Of a stretch of 64,000 nucleotides of DNA, positions 12,401 to 20,758 are shown piece by piece. A program made the translations under genes and the position numbers. The DNA is from Eupeodes corollae (lineage: Eukaryota > Arthropoda > Insecta > Diptera > Syrphidae). The notes below the pieces were generated by a model. The model was not told where the DNA came from, searched no databases, and was given only the letters and a program-made list of their open reading frames with translations. The stretch is from the NCBI RefSeq assembly GCF_945859685.1, contig NC_079149.1, positions 133,092,153 through 133,156,152 of the forward strand, given 5' to 3'. Position 1 is the first letter of the stretch. Every line of letters starts with the position of its first letter.

Positions 12401-14868
12401 CCAAGATCTTTGCGTAAAATCTTCCATGTGGTCGAATAACACAAACCCAATTGCTGCGAACGGCGACGAATCGACATTTCACGGTCTTCAGCAACACTCT
12501 CAGAAACAGACGCAATATTCTCTTCTGTACGCGTTGTACGCATTCATGTGGTTTAATGTCCAATAAAGTAAACTGAGTGCGAAACTTGGTCACAATCGCA
12601 TTAATTGTTTGCTCACTTGGTCGATTATGTAGACCATAAATCGGACGTAAAGCGCGAAACACATTTCGAACCGAACACTGATTTTGGTAATAAAATTCAA
12701 TGATTTGCAATCGTTGCTCGTTAGTAAGTCTATTCATGATGAAATGTCAAAGCATACTCCCGCGTGATCTGTCAAATACTAATGCATGAAAATCCTAACC
12801 TCAAAAAAATCACCCTTTATAAGATTTTTCTTAAAGTGCTTTATTTATGTGCACAAATGAAAAGAAAACTATTTAACTTAAAAGTAAGAAATGTTCCTAT
12901 TATTTTGACCAAAGCTTTCAATCTACTCACAAATAAATCACAGAAATGAATATATTAAAAATAGACTTTCATAGTCATAGACGTTGAAATCTCCAAGGAC
13001 AAGGAATCTACTTTTTGCCACTTTCAAAATTCCCTTCAAAAGGAAAATAAACCATCACCAACACTCCTAGCTTCAAATCCAATTTTGAAAACTTTTCATT
13101 TTCACAGTAGAGCCGTCATTTCCTTTTGAACTTGATTTAAGCATCGAGCCATATAAGACGCTTTCTGTCGTTAAGAAACAAAAAAAAAAAAACGCTTAAA
13201 TCAGTAGTATTTTTATCTCTGCGCGGCGCAAGGACACATTAAATCGCAGCTCACCATCCAAATAATCCTCCATTGTAATCCTACCCTCTCACTCCTCATA
13301 AAACCAAACGAATTTGTCGCCTAGATAACAGAATAATATTCACATCCAACATACCACCGACTACCTTCAATTCACAGAAAGGATCCGGATCTGGATCCAT
13401 GTCACTCGGGTGATGTAACAATTCCTGTCTTCCTATGCTCATTCAAGTGCAATATTAATTTTATCTCTCTGGTTTGAAATTGATAGTGATATTGATAGAC
13501 AGACACACAGACAAACAGACACACCGACAGACAGAGGAAAGAAATGTTTTATATTTTTATATCAACATAATCTAGTTTATCATTTTTCATTGTTCTTGAA
13601 TTGAGAGCATTGATTTATGCGTCCGTCGTCGTCGTCGTTGTCGTCGTCAATTGTCCTTGTCACATATTTCACCAAATAGAGATAGATTTTTGTATTCGAA
13701 TAAAATATTAATGTATGTTTTGTGTTACACATATCGGGGTAAAGGATATTAATGACGTGGGTTTATTATTATTGCAAGGAGCAGCATAAGAGAAAAATTT
13801 GCACTCCACATCAAAAATATAACAGCAACAAAATAAAACACATAAATGTGACAATGGTTGAAGGACATTTCACAATTTTCTTTTCCTTCTCTCGTTCATT
13901 CTCGTTCTGTCGTTCTCTTTCCATCGTGAGCTATTTACGGTAAAGTAATCCTTTTAAAGTGAAGGATGTTAAGTGTAGTACTTTTTGAATAATTATAATG
14001 GCACACATGACTGAGAGAGAGAGAGCTCAGAGAGGTGAAGGATATTTGAGTTTATTTCCGTTGAAAAAGAAAAACTATTTCAGTTTATTTATGAGAAAAT
14101 ATATGCAAGAGTTAGTAATTGACATAAAGCTTTAATATAATTACGCTTATGGTTGAGCTTTTGTTAATTTGAAGTCATGGAGATTAGGTGATTCGAGGTC
14201 TTTAATCGACTTCTGTAGAATAAATAAGGACAAAGAGAATACGCTGTATGCCTCCTTGAAATGGACTTGTCCTTTTCGAGCTTCGTCTTCTTCTTCTTTT
14301 AATCAGAATATCAATGTTATATGAGGAAAACGGTAACAAGAACTTGCTCTTATAAGAACTTGAAAACTTGGCGAGTCGGGGTCAATCGGCTTTAATTTTT
14401 GAGCCAGCTTGATCTTATATGGTTGTAAACCAAACTTCTTTCGCAAAATACGCCATAATGTGGTCTGATAGATGCCCAATTATTGTGAAGTCCTGGAAAT
14501 GGCACGTTTCAATCGTTAGGAAATTCTTTTCGAGCTCAGTTGACCCAATTTTAAGGCTGTAAGGACGACAGATGTTCAGACTTAATCTCCTGATCCAGCT
14601 TTTCCAACTCTCTATTAGCATAATGTCATTCTTGGTTTAAATCTCTATTGTTTTAGGGATGGAATATCTGCCATATGTCACCCTTATGTCACAAGTGAGC
14701 AAAAAAATCTAACCTCCTTTTATCCTTTTGTGTTTAAATTAGCATTTAACATTTCTTTTGTTTTTTTTTTCTGTATTTTTTCAGGTCAGCTTAGACATTG
14801 CCATTCTTCTGCAAGTTCACATTTACCGAAAAAATTCACAACCACGCAGCGTCCACCGTGGTGATTAG
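3238..14868 (+). CDS. SLC66A2: SLC66A2 / PQLC1 (PQ-loop repeat protein), C-terminal half; exons 3238-3402, 3482-3636, 14785-14868
   Basis: Three exons join in frame with GT-AG borders to give about 133 residues. The first begins LDMKYFWAWTDF and ends FAVFTEAMLG, the second begins APQFLRNFKNKSTYGMS and ends APNQFWICGTLQ, and the third begins VSLDIAILLQVHIY and ends at a TAG. This order is characteristic of the second PQ-loop and last membrane helices of SLC66A2/PQLC1 (vertebrate members share FVETLGF-, TEAMLG-PQ, STEGMS and MWTSGDAFKT-type blocks). Family members are small multi-pass membrane proteins of Golgi/endosomes; the yeast relative Any1 antagonises phospholipid flippases, so a lipid-related role is likely but not shown here. 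The first PQ-loop and the start codon lie left of the window. The intron from 3637 to 14784 is full of transposons. The stop at 14866-14868 falls where the family usually ends, but the frame continues open downstream. Confidence 0.92.
3482..3636 (+). CDS. SLC66A2: SLC66A2 exon with second PQ-loop motif
   Basis: The acceptor follows a T-rich tract and ends AG at 3480-3481. The donor is GTAAAA at 3637. The split Gly codon joins G3402 to GA3482-3483, and PQ follows two residues later (GAPQFLRN), the signature of the loop. MWTLGDMFKTVYF matches the conserved MWT-GD--KT-YF block. The exon ends in phase 0. Confidence 0.92.
3637..5321. other. AT-rich intron sequence of SLC66A2
   Basis: First part of the 11.1-kb last intron. 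It is AT-rich with no coding signal I can support. The antisense ORF at 3673-4029 has no recognisable domain and is treated as chance or as a remnant of an unknown repeat. Confidence 0.6.
5322..5776 (+). repeat. Rep-B dispersed repeat, near-complete copy with imperfect terminal inverted repeats
   Basis: The left end begins CAGGTTCAAGTGACATAAAG and the right end, reverse complemented, begins CAGGTTCAGACAACATAAGG, so the ends form an imperfect terminal inverted repeat. Shared internal blocks (TGACAATCGATCATGTTTTT, GCTTGCCTGAGAAGTGTTTT, a GCACG tract) recur at 33004-33478, 33479-34172, 35054-35322 and 51980-52385. There is no coding capacity, which suggests a MITE-like non-autonomous DNA element. 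No clear target duplication was found, so the superfamily is unresolved. Confidence 0.7.
6150..8120 (+). mobile_element. Jockey/CR1-group LINE, copy 1, decayed
   Basis: This is the same family as 55340-58016. It starts with an endonuclease remnant, followed by RT segments ARVLKDLKIHKSAGPDGIP, LNDRQYGFHSNSS, INAGVPQGSVLSP and HCFADDVTLSFSY; the last carries the FADD catalytic box. It ends with a short family-typical 3' end, GAGTGTGCGCTTATTATAA followed by A's near 8098-8121. Frames change many times and the region after the RT box is mostly deleted, jumping from the RT to the ORF end near 7760. Dead copy. It lies sense-oriented in the last SLC66A2 intron. Confidence 0.85.
8138..8925. repeat. 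pair of diverged direct repeats (8138-8290 and 8780-8925)
   Basis: Both copies contain CTGTCATT(A/G)GAATTGTGTG, then GTTTCACTTTTGAA, then a CAGC(T/G)GTTCAGGAAAAT block in the same order and strand. They are too diverged for exact ends. This may be one older duplicated element; no ORF. The space between is AT-rich intron. Confidence 0.5.
9120..11442 (+). mobile_element. non-LTR retrotransposon (second LINE family), decayed
   Basis: In order: an endonuclease piece near 9130-9420 (RRTKLLNVCDALGFRILNG, then VPFSDHLPLVVEF), a linker, and an RT from about 10010 (KASGPDGMPLEFG, SIPEQFKNSLIFPIHKKGN, NYRGISFLNATNKIFAK, GEFQAGFRSGYST, FVDFNAAFDTVKRR). The catalytic FADDVILFA box is at about 10665-10690, followed by a C-terminal domain reaching about 11354. 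The 3' end is a short TATC repeat (11431-11442), a typical LINE tail. At least six frame breaks. The family differs from the Jockey/CR1 copies in RT sequence. It is in sense orientation within the SLC66A2 intron. Confidence 0.8.
11551..12817 (-). mobile_element. mariner element of the DD41D 'rosa' type
   Basis: The element is 1267 bp, flanked by TA (11549-11550 and 12818-12819). The left end reads AACGGTGATTTTTT and the right end, reverse complemented, reads AAGGGTGATTTTTT, giving short imperfect terminal inverted repeats. It carries a near full-length transposase on the - strand. IS630-Tc1-mariner elements move by cut-and-paste into TA. It looks fairly young, with only one obvious frame break. 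Confidence 0.9.
11659..12737 (-). pseudogene. mariner (rosa-type) transposase, one frameshift
   Basis: The N-terminus (MNRLTNEQRLQIIEFYYQN) is a helix-turn-helix for terminal-repeat binding, running from 12737 to about 12545. There the frame shifts, and the second part (TEENIASVSESV, SIRRRSQQLGLCYSTTWKIL) continues to 11659. Catalytic Asp residues are visible in FSDEAHFWLNG, WFQQDGATCHTA and LTALDYFLCG. The spacing from the QQD Asp to the ALD Asp is 41 residues, i.e. DD41D. Total length of about 355 residues fits the family. Usual family members read LTPLDYFLWG, so P-to-A and W-to-C substitutions may also reduce activity. Confidence 0.9.
12820..14370. other. intron sequence with short simple repeats
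   Basis: No gene seen. It holds a GACA-type simple repeat at about 13496-13535 and a GTC-type run at about 13620-13648. The ORF at 13752-13943 has no recognisable features. Confidence 0.5.
14375..14625 (-). pseudogene. relic of a mariner transposase (N-terminal HTH/linker region)
   Basis: On the - strand this aligns by eye with the LGVKPYKIQLVQELKP region of the mariner at 11659-12737, both in nucleotides (a run reading roughly GCCAGCTTGATCTTATATGG) and in peptide sense. Only this part of the gene survives, with several frame breaks. It is older than the neighbouring mariner and from a related family. It lies about 160 bp before the terminal SLC66A2 exon. Confidence 0.6.
14785..14868 (+). 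CDS. SLC66A2: SLC66A2 terminal exon up to the first stop
   Basis: The acceptor is a long T-tract ending TTTTTCAG at 14784. The exon continues the last membrane helix (LDIAILLQVHIY) and a short basic tail ending SVHRGD before TAG at 14866-14868. The joint from exon end 3636 is phase 0. In PQ-loop relatives this terminus faces the cytosol, so anything added after the TAG would probably be cytosolic (inference). Confidence 0.9.
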   Translation, partial: VSLDIAILLQVHIYRKNSQPRSVHRGD

Positions 14869-16674
14869 CAGTTTGCCCCCGATGAACAACAACAACAACA
14901 GCAGCAAAATCATCCCCAATTACAAAATCAAAAATCCATACCTAATGCAATAGCCAGCGGTGATGATCATCTGCTGGCCTCACATACCGACGTCCGTCAT
15001 CTAAACGACTATGATAACAGAGCCTTCCAGCACACAATCACGGGTAACAACAATAACAACAACAATAACTGTGTTGGCATTAAATCAACAGCAGCTGATT
15101 CTGCCATCTCAATTCCAGATCCAGATGATCTCAATGCAATTTATGTGGCGGAGCGTACGTGTCGCCATCACCGTAACAAACGACAGCGACACAATGCCAC
15201 CCAAACACCAGATCTGGGTTATCCCAGTTGGAAGCGACAACATCACACCGCCGCCGCTGAAATGGACTGCTGTGCGAAGAGTTGTTGTTGCTATTGTTGC
15301 CACTGCCATTGTCATCCGCACCATCATTGTCATGGGGCTCCAGCGACAGCGACGTTACCGACGACAATCCTTCCTCACAACAACCAAAGACAGAAAAAGC
15401 GAATAACAGCGGCAAAGAGACTTCCAGAACTGCCATCGAGCAAGCACCTAAAGCTCGCACCAGAGTCTTCCCAATCTTTGTCCAGTCCAGACGATGTTCG
15501 AGAGTGCGGACAGCATCATCGGAATTTGCATCATCGCCACCCACAGCGACGACAACACAAATGCCGACTTCCAGAAAAAATTCCAACTGGTGGCACAATC
15601 GCTATTGAAATCGATGCCGCCACACTCACCGATGACATCAGCTGCTGCAGTAGCATAAGTAACCATTCGTTTGCAATAGCCATGGCAAACGAAACGACCA
15701 ACAGCAAGGACATTCTGGTCCATTGTAGCGGTGACAATCATCACCCTCACGAGCAGCAGCAGAAGCACAACCATCAACGTAGGCGGAAAAGCCGACCAAA
15801 AGCCCATCATTGTGAGCCATCTAGTCATATAGACACGGTTTGTTCCACGCCATCAACAACAACCGAGGACGAAGTTATTGTTGTGCAACGAAAATGTAAG
15901 CGCGGTCAATACATACCTCGTCGACAGGACACAATCGATGGAGCCGCCGATGTCGAAGAGGACGAAGACGAAAACGAACACGAGGAAAAATTGACCAGGA
16001 CGAGAACGTGCTGCGACGTCAGCTGTTGCAGAGTCAACGAAAGTGTAAAAATAAAACGTAAACAGTTCAACAACCGTAACCTTAACTACTGTAGTAGTTG
16101 CAGCAAGTGTAGTAGTTGTAGTTGTTGCCAACAGGAACTGGATGGAGTGTTGCATAAAGCGTGCAGCTTCAGTAGCAGTCTCAGTCATATTGAGGACGAT
16201 GGCGGGGTAGAGGGTGACGATGAAGTGTGTTCGCGTTGCGATGCTAAAGGCGACGACAGTGATGCGGCAGCTGACCACAGCAGCAGTCAACAGAGTGCGG
16301 AGAGCTTCTGCTCCTGCAACTCAACCAGTCGCTGCTATTGCAGTTGCAGTTGTGACGAAAGTGATACCATTCGCAAAGACTCTGCAAGCACAACTCCGGC
16401 CACAATGTCGGATGTCTCGACTCCAGTCGAAGCCCCGTACGAAGGCAACTTTGGCGAAGACGCTTTCAGCATGGCCGGAAAATCTTCGGTTTCCCAATCC
16501 GAATACTTCTCGCTGTCCTCGGACAAGCCGCCATCACATAGTGTGGCCTCGACGCCGGCGTCGCCACCAGACTCAGTGATGCCCAGCCCACCGGCACTCC
16601 CTCGCAAGCATTGCAAACACTACAGCAAGCATCATCGGCACAAGAGTGACGGAAACTTTGACACGGTCTTATGA
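14869..16674 (+). CDS. SLC66A2: 601-codon in-frame extension of SLC66A2 after TAG (candidate readthrough C-terminus)
   Basis: Starting directly after TAG 14866-14868 and in the same frame, 601 codons are open up to TGA 16672-16674. Composition changes sharply from the AT-rich surroundings to balanced, codon-like sequence. Extension residues: Gln run 7-13; Asn run 60-67; a Cys/His knot at 134-155 with 10 Cys and 7 His; further Cys clusters near 406-421 and 470-492; many Ser, Asp/Glu and basic stretches; and a Ser/Pro-rich end. No known globular domain. The last four residues are DTVL, which fits a class I PDZ ligand. The stop context TAG-CAG-TTT resembles the leaky TAG-CAR-YYA. Alternatives: A-to-I editing of UAG, splicing around the TAG, or a separate gene. 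That it is coding is likely; the way it is reached is inference. Confidence 0.75.
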   Translation, partial: QFAPDEQQQQQQQNHPQLQNQKSIPNAIASGDDHLLASHTDVRHLNDYDNRAFQHTITGNNNNNNNNCVGIKSTAADSAISIPDPDDLNAIYVAERTCRHHRNKRQRHNATQTPDLGYPSWKRQHHTAAAEMDCCAKSCCCYCCHCHCHPHHHCHGAPATATLPTTILPHNNQRQKKRITAAKRLPELPSSKHLKLAPESSQSLSSPDDVRECGQHHRNLHHRHPQRRQHKCRLPEKIPTGGTIAIEIDAATLTDDISCCSSISNHSFAIAMANETTNSKDILVHCSGDNHHPHEQQQKHNHQRRRKSRPKAHHCEPSSHIDTVCSTPSTTTEDEVIVVQRKCKRGQYIPRRQDTIDGAADVEEDEDENEHEEKLTRTRTCCDVSCCRVNESVKIKRKQFNNRNLNYCSSCSKCSSCSCCQQELDGVLHKACSFSSSLSHIEDDGGVEGDDEVCSRCDAKGDDSDAAADHSSSQQSAESFCSCNSTSRCYCSCSCDESDTIRKDSASTTPATMSDVSTPVEAPYEGNFGEDAFSMAGKSSVSQSEYFSLSSDKPPSHSVASTPASPPDSVMPSPPALPRKHCKHYSKHHRHKSDGNFDTVL

Positions 16675-17109
16675 CGAAGTGTTTCGCTGGTCGCGTGGCC
16701 AGCGATAGACGTCAACTCACTGTTGCAGCAAACCATCCGCAAGTCGGCCATTCTCCATGAGACACTCTCCGTCGCACCCAAACCACCTGCTTCCGCCTTC
16801 TGCGGCAGCGAGGACTCTTCCACCCTCACACTCACGCCGTCGCTAACGACAATTGCCAAATTTCCACCTTCCACTGAGAATAATGTGGCGACAGCTGTGG
16901 CCGTTGCCACCATCCATCCTACGACGAATGTTAATATTGGAGTGAGTACAGTGGTCACAACGGCCACCACCTCGACCAGCTACCATCAATCGCATGCTCT
17001 GCACCATCCACGCAGCAATGTTCCACGATCGGCAAAGCTTTCGCCAGTCGCTGCAGCAGAAGCATTTGGGTGTGATCCAATGCTAAGATCTGCTGAAATC
17101 ATTTTATAG
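16675..17109 (+). CDS. SLC66A2: second 144-codon in-frame extension after TGA
   Basis: Beyond TGA 16672-16674 (followed by C, the leakiest fourth base known in animals for UGA), the same frame is open for 144 codons, to TAG 17107-17109. The peptide is Thr/Val/Ala/Ser-rich (HETLSVAPKPPASAFCG, VATAVAVATIHPTTNVN, PRSNVPRSAKLSP) and G+C stays high to its end, then falls abruptly after the TAG. AATAAA follows 15 bases later. It may be a second readthrough product, or simply a GC-rich 3' UTR that happens to be open. No domain is recognised; it ends EIIL. Treat as tentative. Confidence 0.45.
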   Translation, partial: RSVSLVAWPAIDVNSLLQQTIRKSAILHETLSVAPKPPASAFCGSEDSSTLTLTPSLTTIAKFPPSTENNVATAVAVATIHPTTNVNIGVSTVVTTATTSTSYHQSHALHHPRSNVPRSAKLSPVAAAEAFGCDPMLRSAEIIL

Positions 17110-17123
17110 CAGTTTTATTGTGC

Positions 17124-17129
17124 AATAAA
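17124..17129 (+). terminator. SLC66A2: AATAAA polyadenylation signal of SLC66A2
   Basis: AATAAA 15 bases after the last in-frame stop and at the drop in GC content. An overlapping second hexamer-like run (AAATAAAT) extends it. It would serve transcripts including both extensions. Other AATAAA sites lie further down in the AT-rich flank, so the used site is unproven. Confidence 0.55.
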
Positions 17130-18845
17130 TAAATTATTTAGCCGCAAATGCTGCAACTCTGCATCGATGCCATATCCAAGAGTCTCCTTATAAATTGTCG
17201 TCCAACGGACTGAGTGCTGCTACTTACTTCTCGTTCGTGTCTTTTAATTATTATTATTATTTTAAATAGTTTCTACTCGTTTAAATAGTTTTATTATGCT
17301 TTGTTAAAAAATTAAAACAAGATTAACTTTAATATAATAAAATGATTGTATTGTATATGGAATGGATTTTGTCCAAAATGTGAATAGGGAACTGTATGTA
17401 TATAGCCATGTCAATCTTTGCAATCGGCTTTAAACTTTTCTTAACTTTCAGCCAATTGCAGATATCTTGACATTGACTTGTAACTTACGGGCAGCTTTAA
17501 ATAAATTTTTAATAATAAATTCTGTTGTTTTTCGGGGGGAATTCGTTTATGAGAAAAATAATAACAATTATTTTTCTTTTTGTTTCTAAATAAAGTTAAT
17601 CTTTGTGTAAAATCTTATAAATAATTGTTAAAAAAAAGAAGAACTGAATATAGTTTATTTATTTTTAGAAAATCAACAAAATAAAAACGTATTTTGTTTT
17701 ATTTTTATAATTTTTTGATTTTAATCAACATATCCTCTTTAGTTAAATTTATACATTAGTTTAAACAAAAAAGAGAAATAAACATTACAATAAAAATACA
17801 TAAATGTATAAATTGTAAATTTTCTTAAACACTTTTTTGTAAATGGGGTTGTTTGATGAAACAAATTGTTTTGTTTAAACAAAAGTGAAAAACAAACAAA
17901 ATAATTGATATTTTAATGTTTTTTTTTTAAATACTCGATAGAAACAAAATATTAAACAAAAAAACTGAACTAAATATTTTAATTGACCTGAGTTTCCATT
18001 ATTGTTTAAGTTTAAATTACAATTGAATTTTTTGTATATTTGTTTTTCTTCCAATTGCATTTTATTTAATTTTTTAAATGTCCTGTTTTTTTGAAGTCAA
18101 AGTTTTTCAATTTTAATTTGTGTACAAAAAAAAGAAAATGAAACATCACATGTTGTTTAAAATTAGAAACAATTTTATTATTTCAAAAGAAAAAATATAA
18201 TAAAAATACAAATCCATTTTTTTACAAACCTTGTTTATTTTTTATTATTGTTTTTTTAGTTTCCCAGTTTGCTGTGGGTTTTGAATTTTAGATTGATGTG
18301 TGGCTTTAAGAGCTTGAAGGATCAAAAAACTTAAAAGTTTTTGATCAAGTTCGAATTGTATGATTTGTAAAAAAAAGAACTTTTCAAAAATATAGGACTT
18401 GAAGCTTGGACACCTAGCACCTGGGCTTTTGAAGTATTGTTTAATTTTTGTATAAGTTTTTATGAGCTATTTACACAAGAACTTTTTGACCACAATTTTT
18501 GCACTCCTTTTGTTGTTTTTGTTTTGTTTTAAGCGTGCATTTTTTTAAAGTATTTTATTATGGATGTGTTAAGAAATGTTCAAAGTTTTGAGTGACCAGT
18601 TTTGTTTTAATTTCAAACAACTTTTGAACCTTTTAAGACTATTCACGTGGCCTGTTCATACGTACATAGGAAGTTATATTACAATTGTTCCTTTCCATCT
18701 TTTAAGACAGCAACAAATTATATAGAAGGTCCAAAAATAAGGCCCATGGGGTTTGATAGCATTTATTTAAATCCGATTCCAAAATTACTATCACATCAGG
18801 TTTTTAGAATATTGCTTTTTAAGATTTAAAAATATGTAATACATA
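17130..18845. other. AT-rich 3' flank
   Basis: Very AT-rich, with long A and T runs and no supported gene. It may contain longer 3' UTR of SLC66A2 up to some later AATAAA. Confidence 0.55.
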
Positions 18846-19149
18846 TACAGCTGTGGACAACTAATTAGAAACACAAATTGAATTCACTTTTAAAGCAGTT
18901 TCTTTTTTGAAAACATATTTTTTTTTTCAAAATATATTTTTTAAACTTAAAACAATGTTTCCCAAACTTAAAATTTATTTCATATGGCAGTTTCTACAAA
19001 AGACACAGCGTTTATTGGTGGACAAATAATTAGAAACAAAGAGAAAAATCATATCTTATTATTACTCGTATATAATATCATTTACCTTATATTTATCATT
19101 AATACCTTGTTGCGAAACCTTTTTACTTCAAAACTTCCCGACATCTTCG

Positions 19150-20109
19150 TTCCATTGATGAAATAAGCCGCCTGCACTGCTCTACGGGTATAGCCCTCCA
19201 AGCAGCTTATTATTATCTTTAATACCTTCGAAAGAACATCATTGTTGGAGTTATTTTTAAGAGGAACAGCTTTTTAACATCGGCCCAAAGACGCTCTATC
19301 GGATTTAGGTCTGCACTTGATGAAGAACAAGAACTCTTTCGTAATTCCAGCAGTGTGCTTGGGGTCGTTGTCTTGCTAAAACTTCCATATCACTGGTGTG
19401 ATATGGCCCAAGCCACTATTCGTTCCTTAAGAATGCCAATGTATTTAACGGCTGTCAGCGTTCCATCGATTCGAAGGATTGGGCCAACTCCTCACCACGA
19501 GAAACAACCCCAAACGTTAAGCGAGCCGACTCCATGCTTAATTACTGTCAAAACGTATTAAGGGTGGGACGCTGTTCCTTTTGGCCTTCGGAGATGACGT
19601 GCACCATCTTGGCCCATCCTATTTATTTTAGTTTCGTCACTCCACACTATGTACCTCCATTCGTTTGTTGTCCAGTTGGCGTGTTATCTTGCGAACTCTA
19701 TTTTAAGTCGATGATACCTTGCGGTTACTAAGGGTTTCTTCCGAGAAACACGACCATGCAACCCATCTTCCACCAATCTTCTTCTGATTGTGCGTGGCCC
19801 TATCGGGACATCGAATGCAACCGAGAGTTGGCGTTGTATCTCTGTGGAGCTTATTTTTGGGTAATTTTTGGCCAGCCTACTAATTGCTCGATCTATTTGG
19901 CAGCTTGTCTTACGGGCTTGTATTTTACGAGGTACATTTTCAGCAGCGATGTTTTGAAAATGCTTTATTCCATTGAAAACTTTCCTTACAGAACAATTCT
20001 TTTGAGATGCAATTGCTCTATAGGACATTTTAAACTTCCAAAGCTCAAGAATCGCTTTCCTTGTAGTTGGATCACAACTCTTTAATTTTCCCATTGCAAC
20101 TACCTCCAA
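19150..20109 (-). pseudogene. Tc1-like transposase, broken
   Basis: The N-terminal part, 20109 to 19684, is intact. It starts MEVVAMGKLKSCDPTTRK and has paired helix-turn-helix regions (RAIASQKNCSVRKVFN, then PKISSTEIQRQL and TIRRRLVEDGLHGR). The catalytic half continues to about 19150 with frame breaks: the WRYIVWSDETKIN, WGCFSWRGVGPI and LNPIERLWADVK-like blocks are readable on the - strand, but the central Asp block is degraded. A cut-and-paste enzyme in life; inactive here. Confidence 0.85.
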
Positions 20110-20418
20110 AATTTAAAAATTATTCTTTAAAAACGTTTACAGACAATCCAGAATTTTTTACTTACCAATGCAAAATAAAAAGATTATTTTTATTTCACCC
20201 AAATCAAATGTAATTTAACTGGGGTGCCAGCACGTAACTTGATACAACCGAGTTTAGTCGATACAATCGAGCATTGGCAGCACACATTTTGGTTCAATCG
20301 AGCTTCCTCGATTGTTTCGAAAGATTTGGCAGCACACAAACTTCAAATTGACGTTTGAAACAAAAGTTTTCACTCGACAGAAATAAGCTATCGTCGGCAG
20401 TGATTTTTGTGCGGAAAA

Positions 20419-20758
20419 ATGGAAAAACAAAATATTGAAAAACAAAATATGTCCATAAATAGAAAACAATGTGAAATTTTGACGAACTTCATGAGTGCTC
20501 ACTTTGATTTAGCGAGGGGAATACTTAAAACTGCCCAAGGGAGGAAAGATAGCAATATGCTGTGGGGAAAAGTGACGGAATCCCTAAACACAGAGGGTCC
20601 TCCACAAAAAGATCTGAAAGATTGGAAAAAAGTAGGTTGATGTTAAATATTATGTATATATATATGTACTTATTTACAGATCATTTTTTTTTTAGACCTG
20701 GAGTGATCTTAAATACAAGGTGAAGAACAAACTAAGAAGCAATAAACTTCACTTAAAA
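20419..20758 (+). pseudogene. Harbinger Myb/SANT-like DNA-binding protein, N-terminal part, one intron
   Basis: The start ATG is at 20419. Residues about 15-85 read as a three-helix Myb/SANT or zeste-type domain: REQCEIL-like first helix (NRKQCEILTNFMSAHFDL), WGKVTESLN, then DWKK joined to TWSDLKYKVKNKL. The join needs a 64-nt intron, 20632-20695 (GTAGGT...TTTTTAG), that restores the frame exactly. In Harbinger elements this partner takes the transposase to the nucleus and binds the ends. The ORF runs into the deletion junction near 20750-20760. Confidence 0.7.

Noticed and set aside
14845..14871. The AG of the TAG stop as an alternative 3' splice site that would skip the stop in frame
   Set aside because: Phase would fit, but there is no pyrimidine tract before it, whereas the acceptor at 14784 is excellent. 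RNA-seq could still overturn this.
15109..16616. Several antisense ORFs (up to 155 residues) opposite the SLC66A2 extension
   Set aside because: They are shadows of the codon-rich + strand frame; composition (Val/Leu runs mirroring His/Gln/Ser codons) and lack of domains argue against genes.
16630..16728. A +1 frame reading across TGA 16672 (peptide with SYDEVFRWSRGQR) as a frameshifted true C-terminus
   Set aside because: It closes after about 15 codons past the TGA, while the zero frame stays open for 144; no slippery site was seen. Kept only as a remote alternative.
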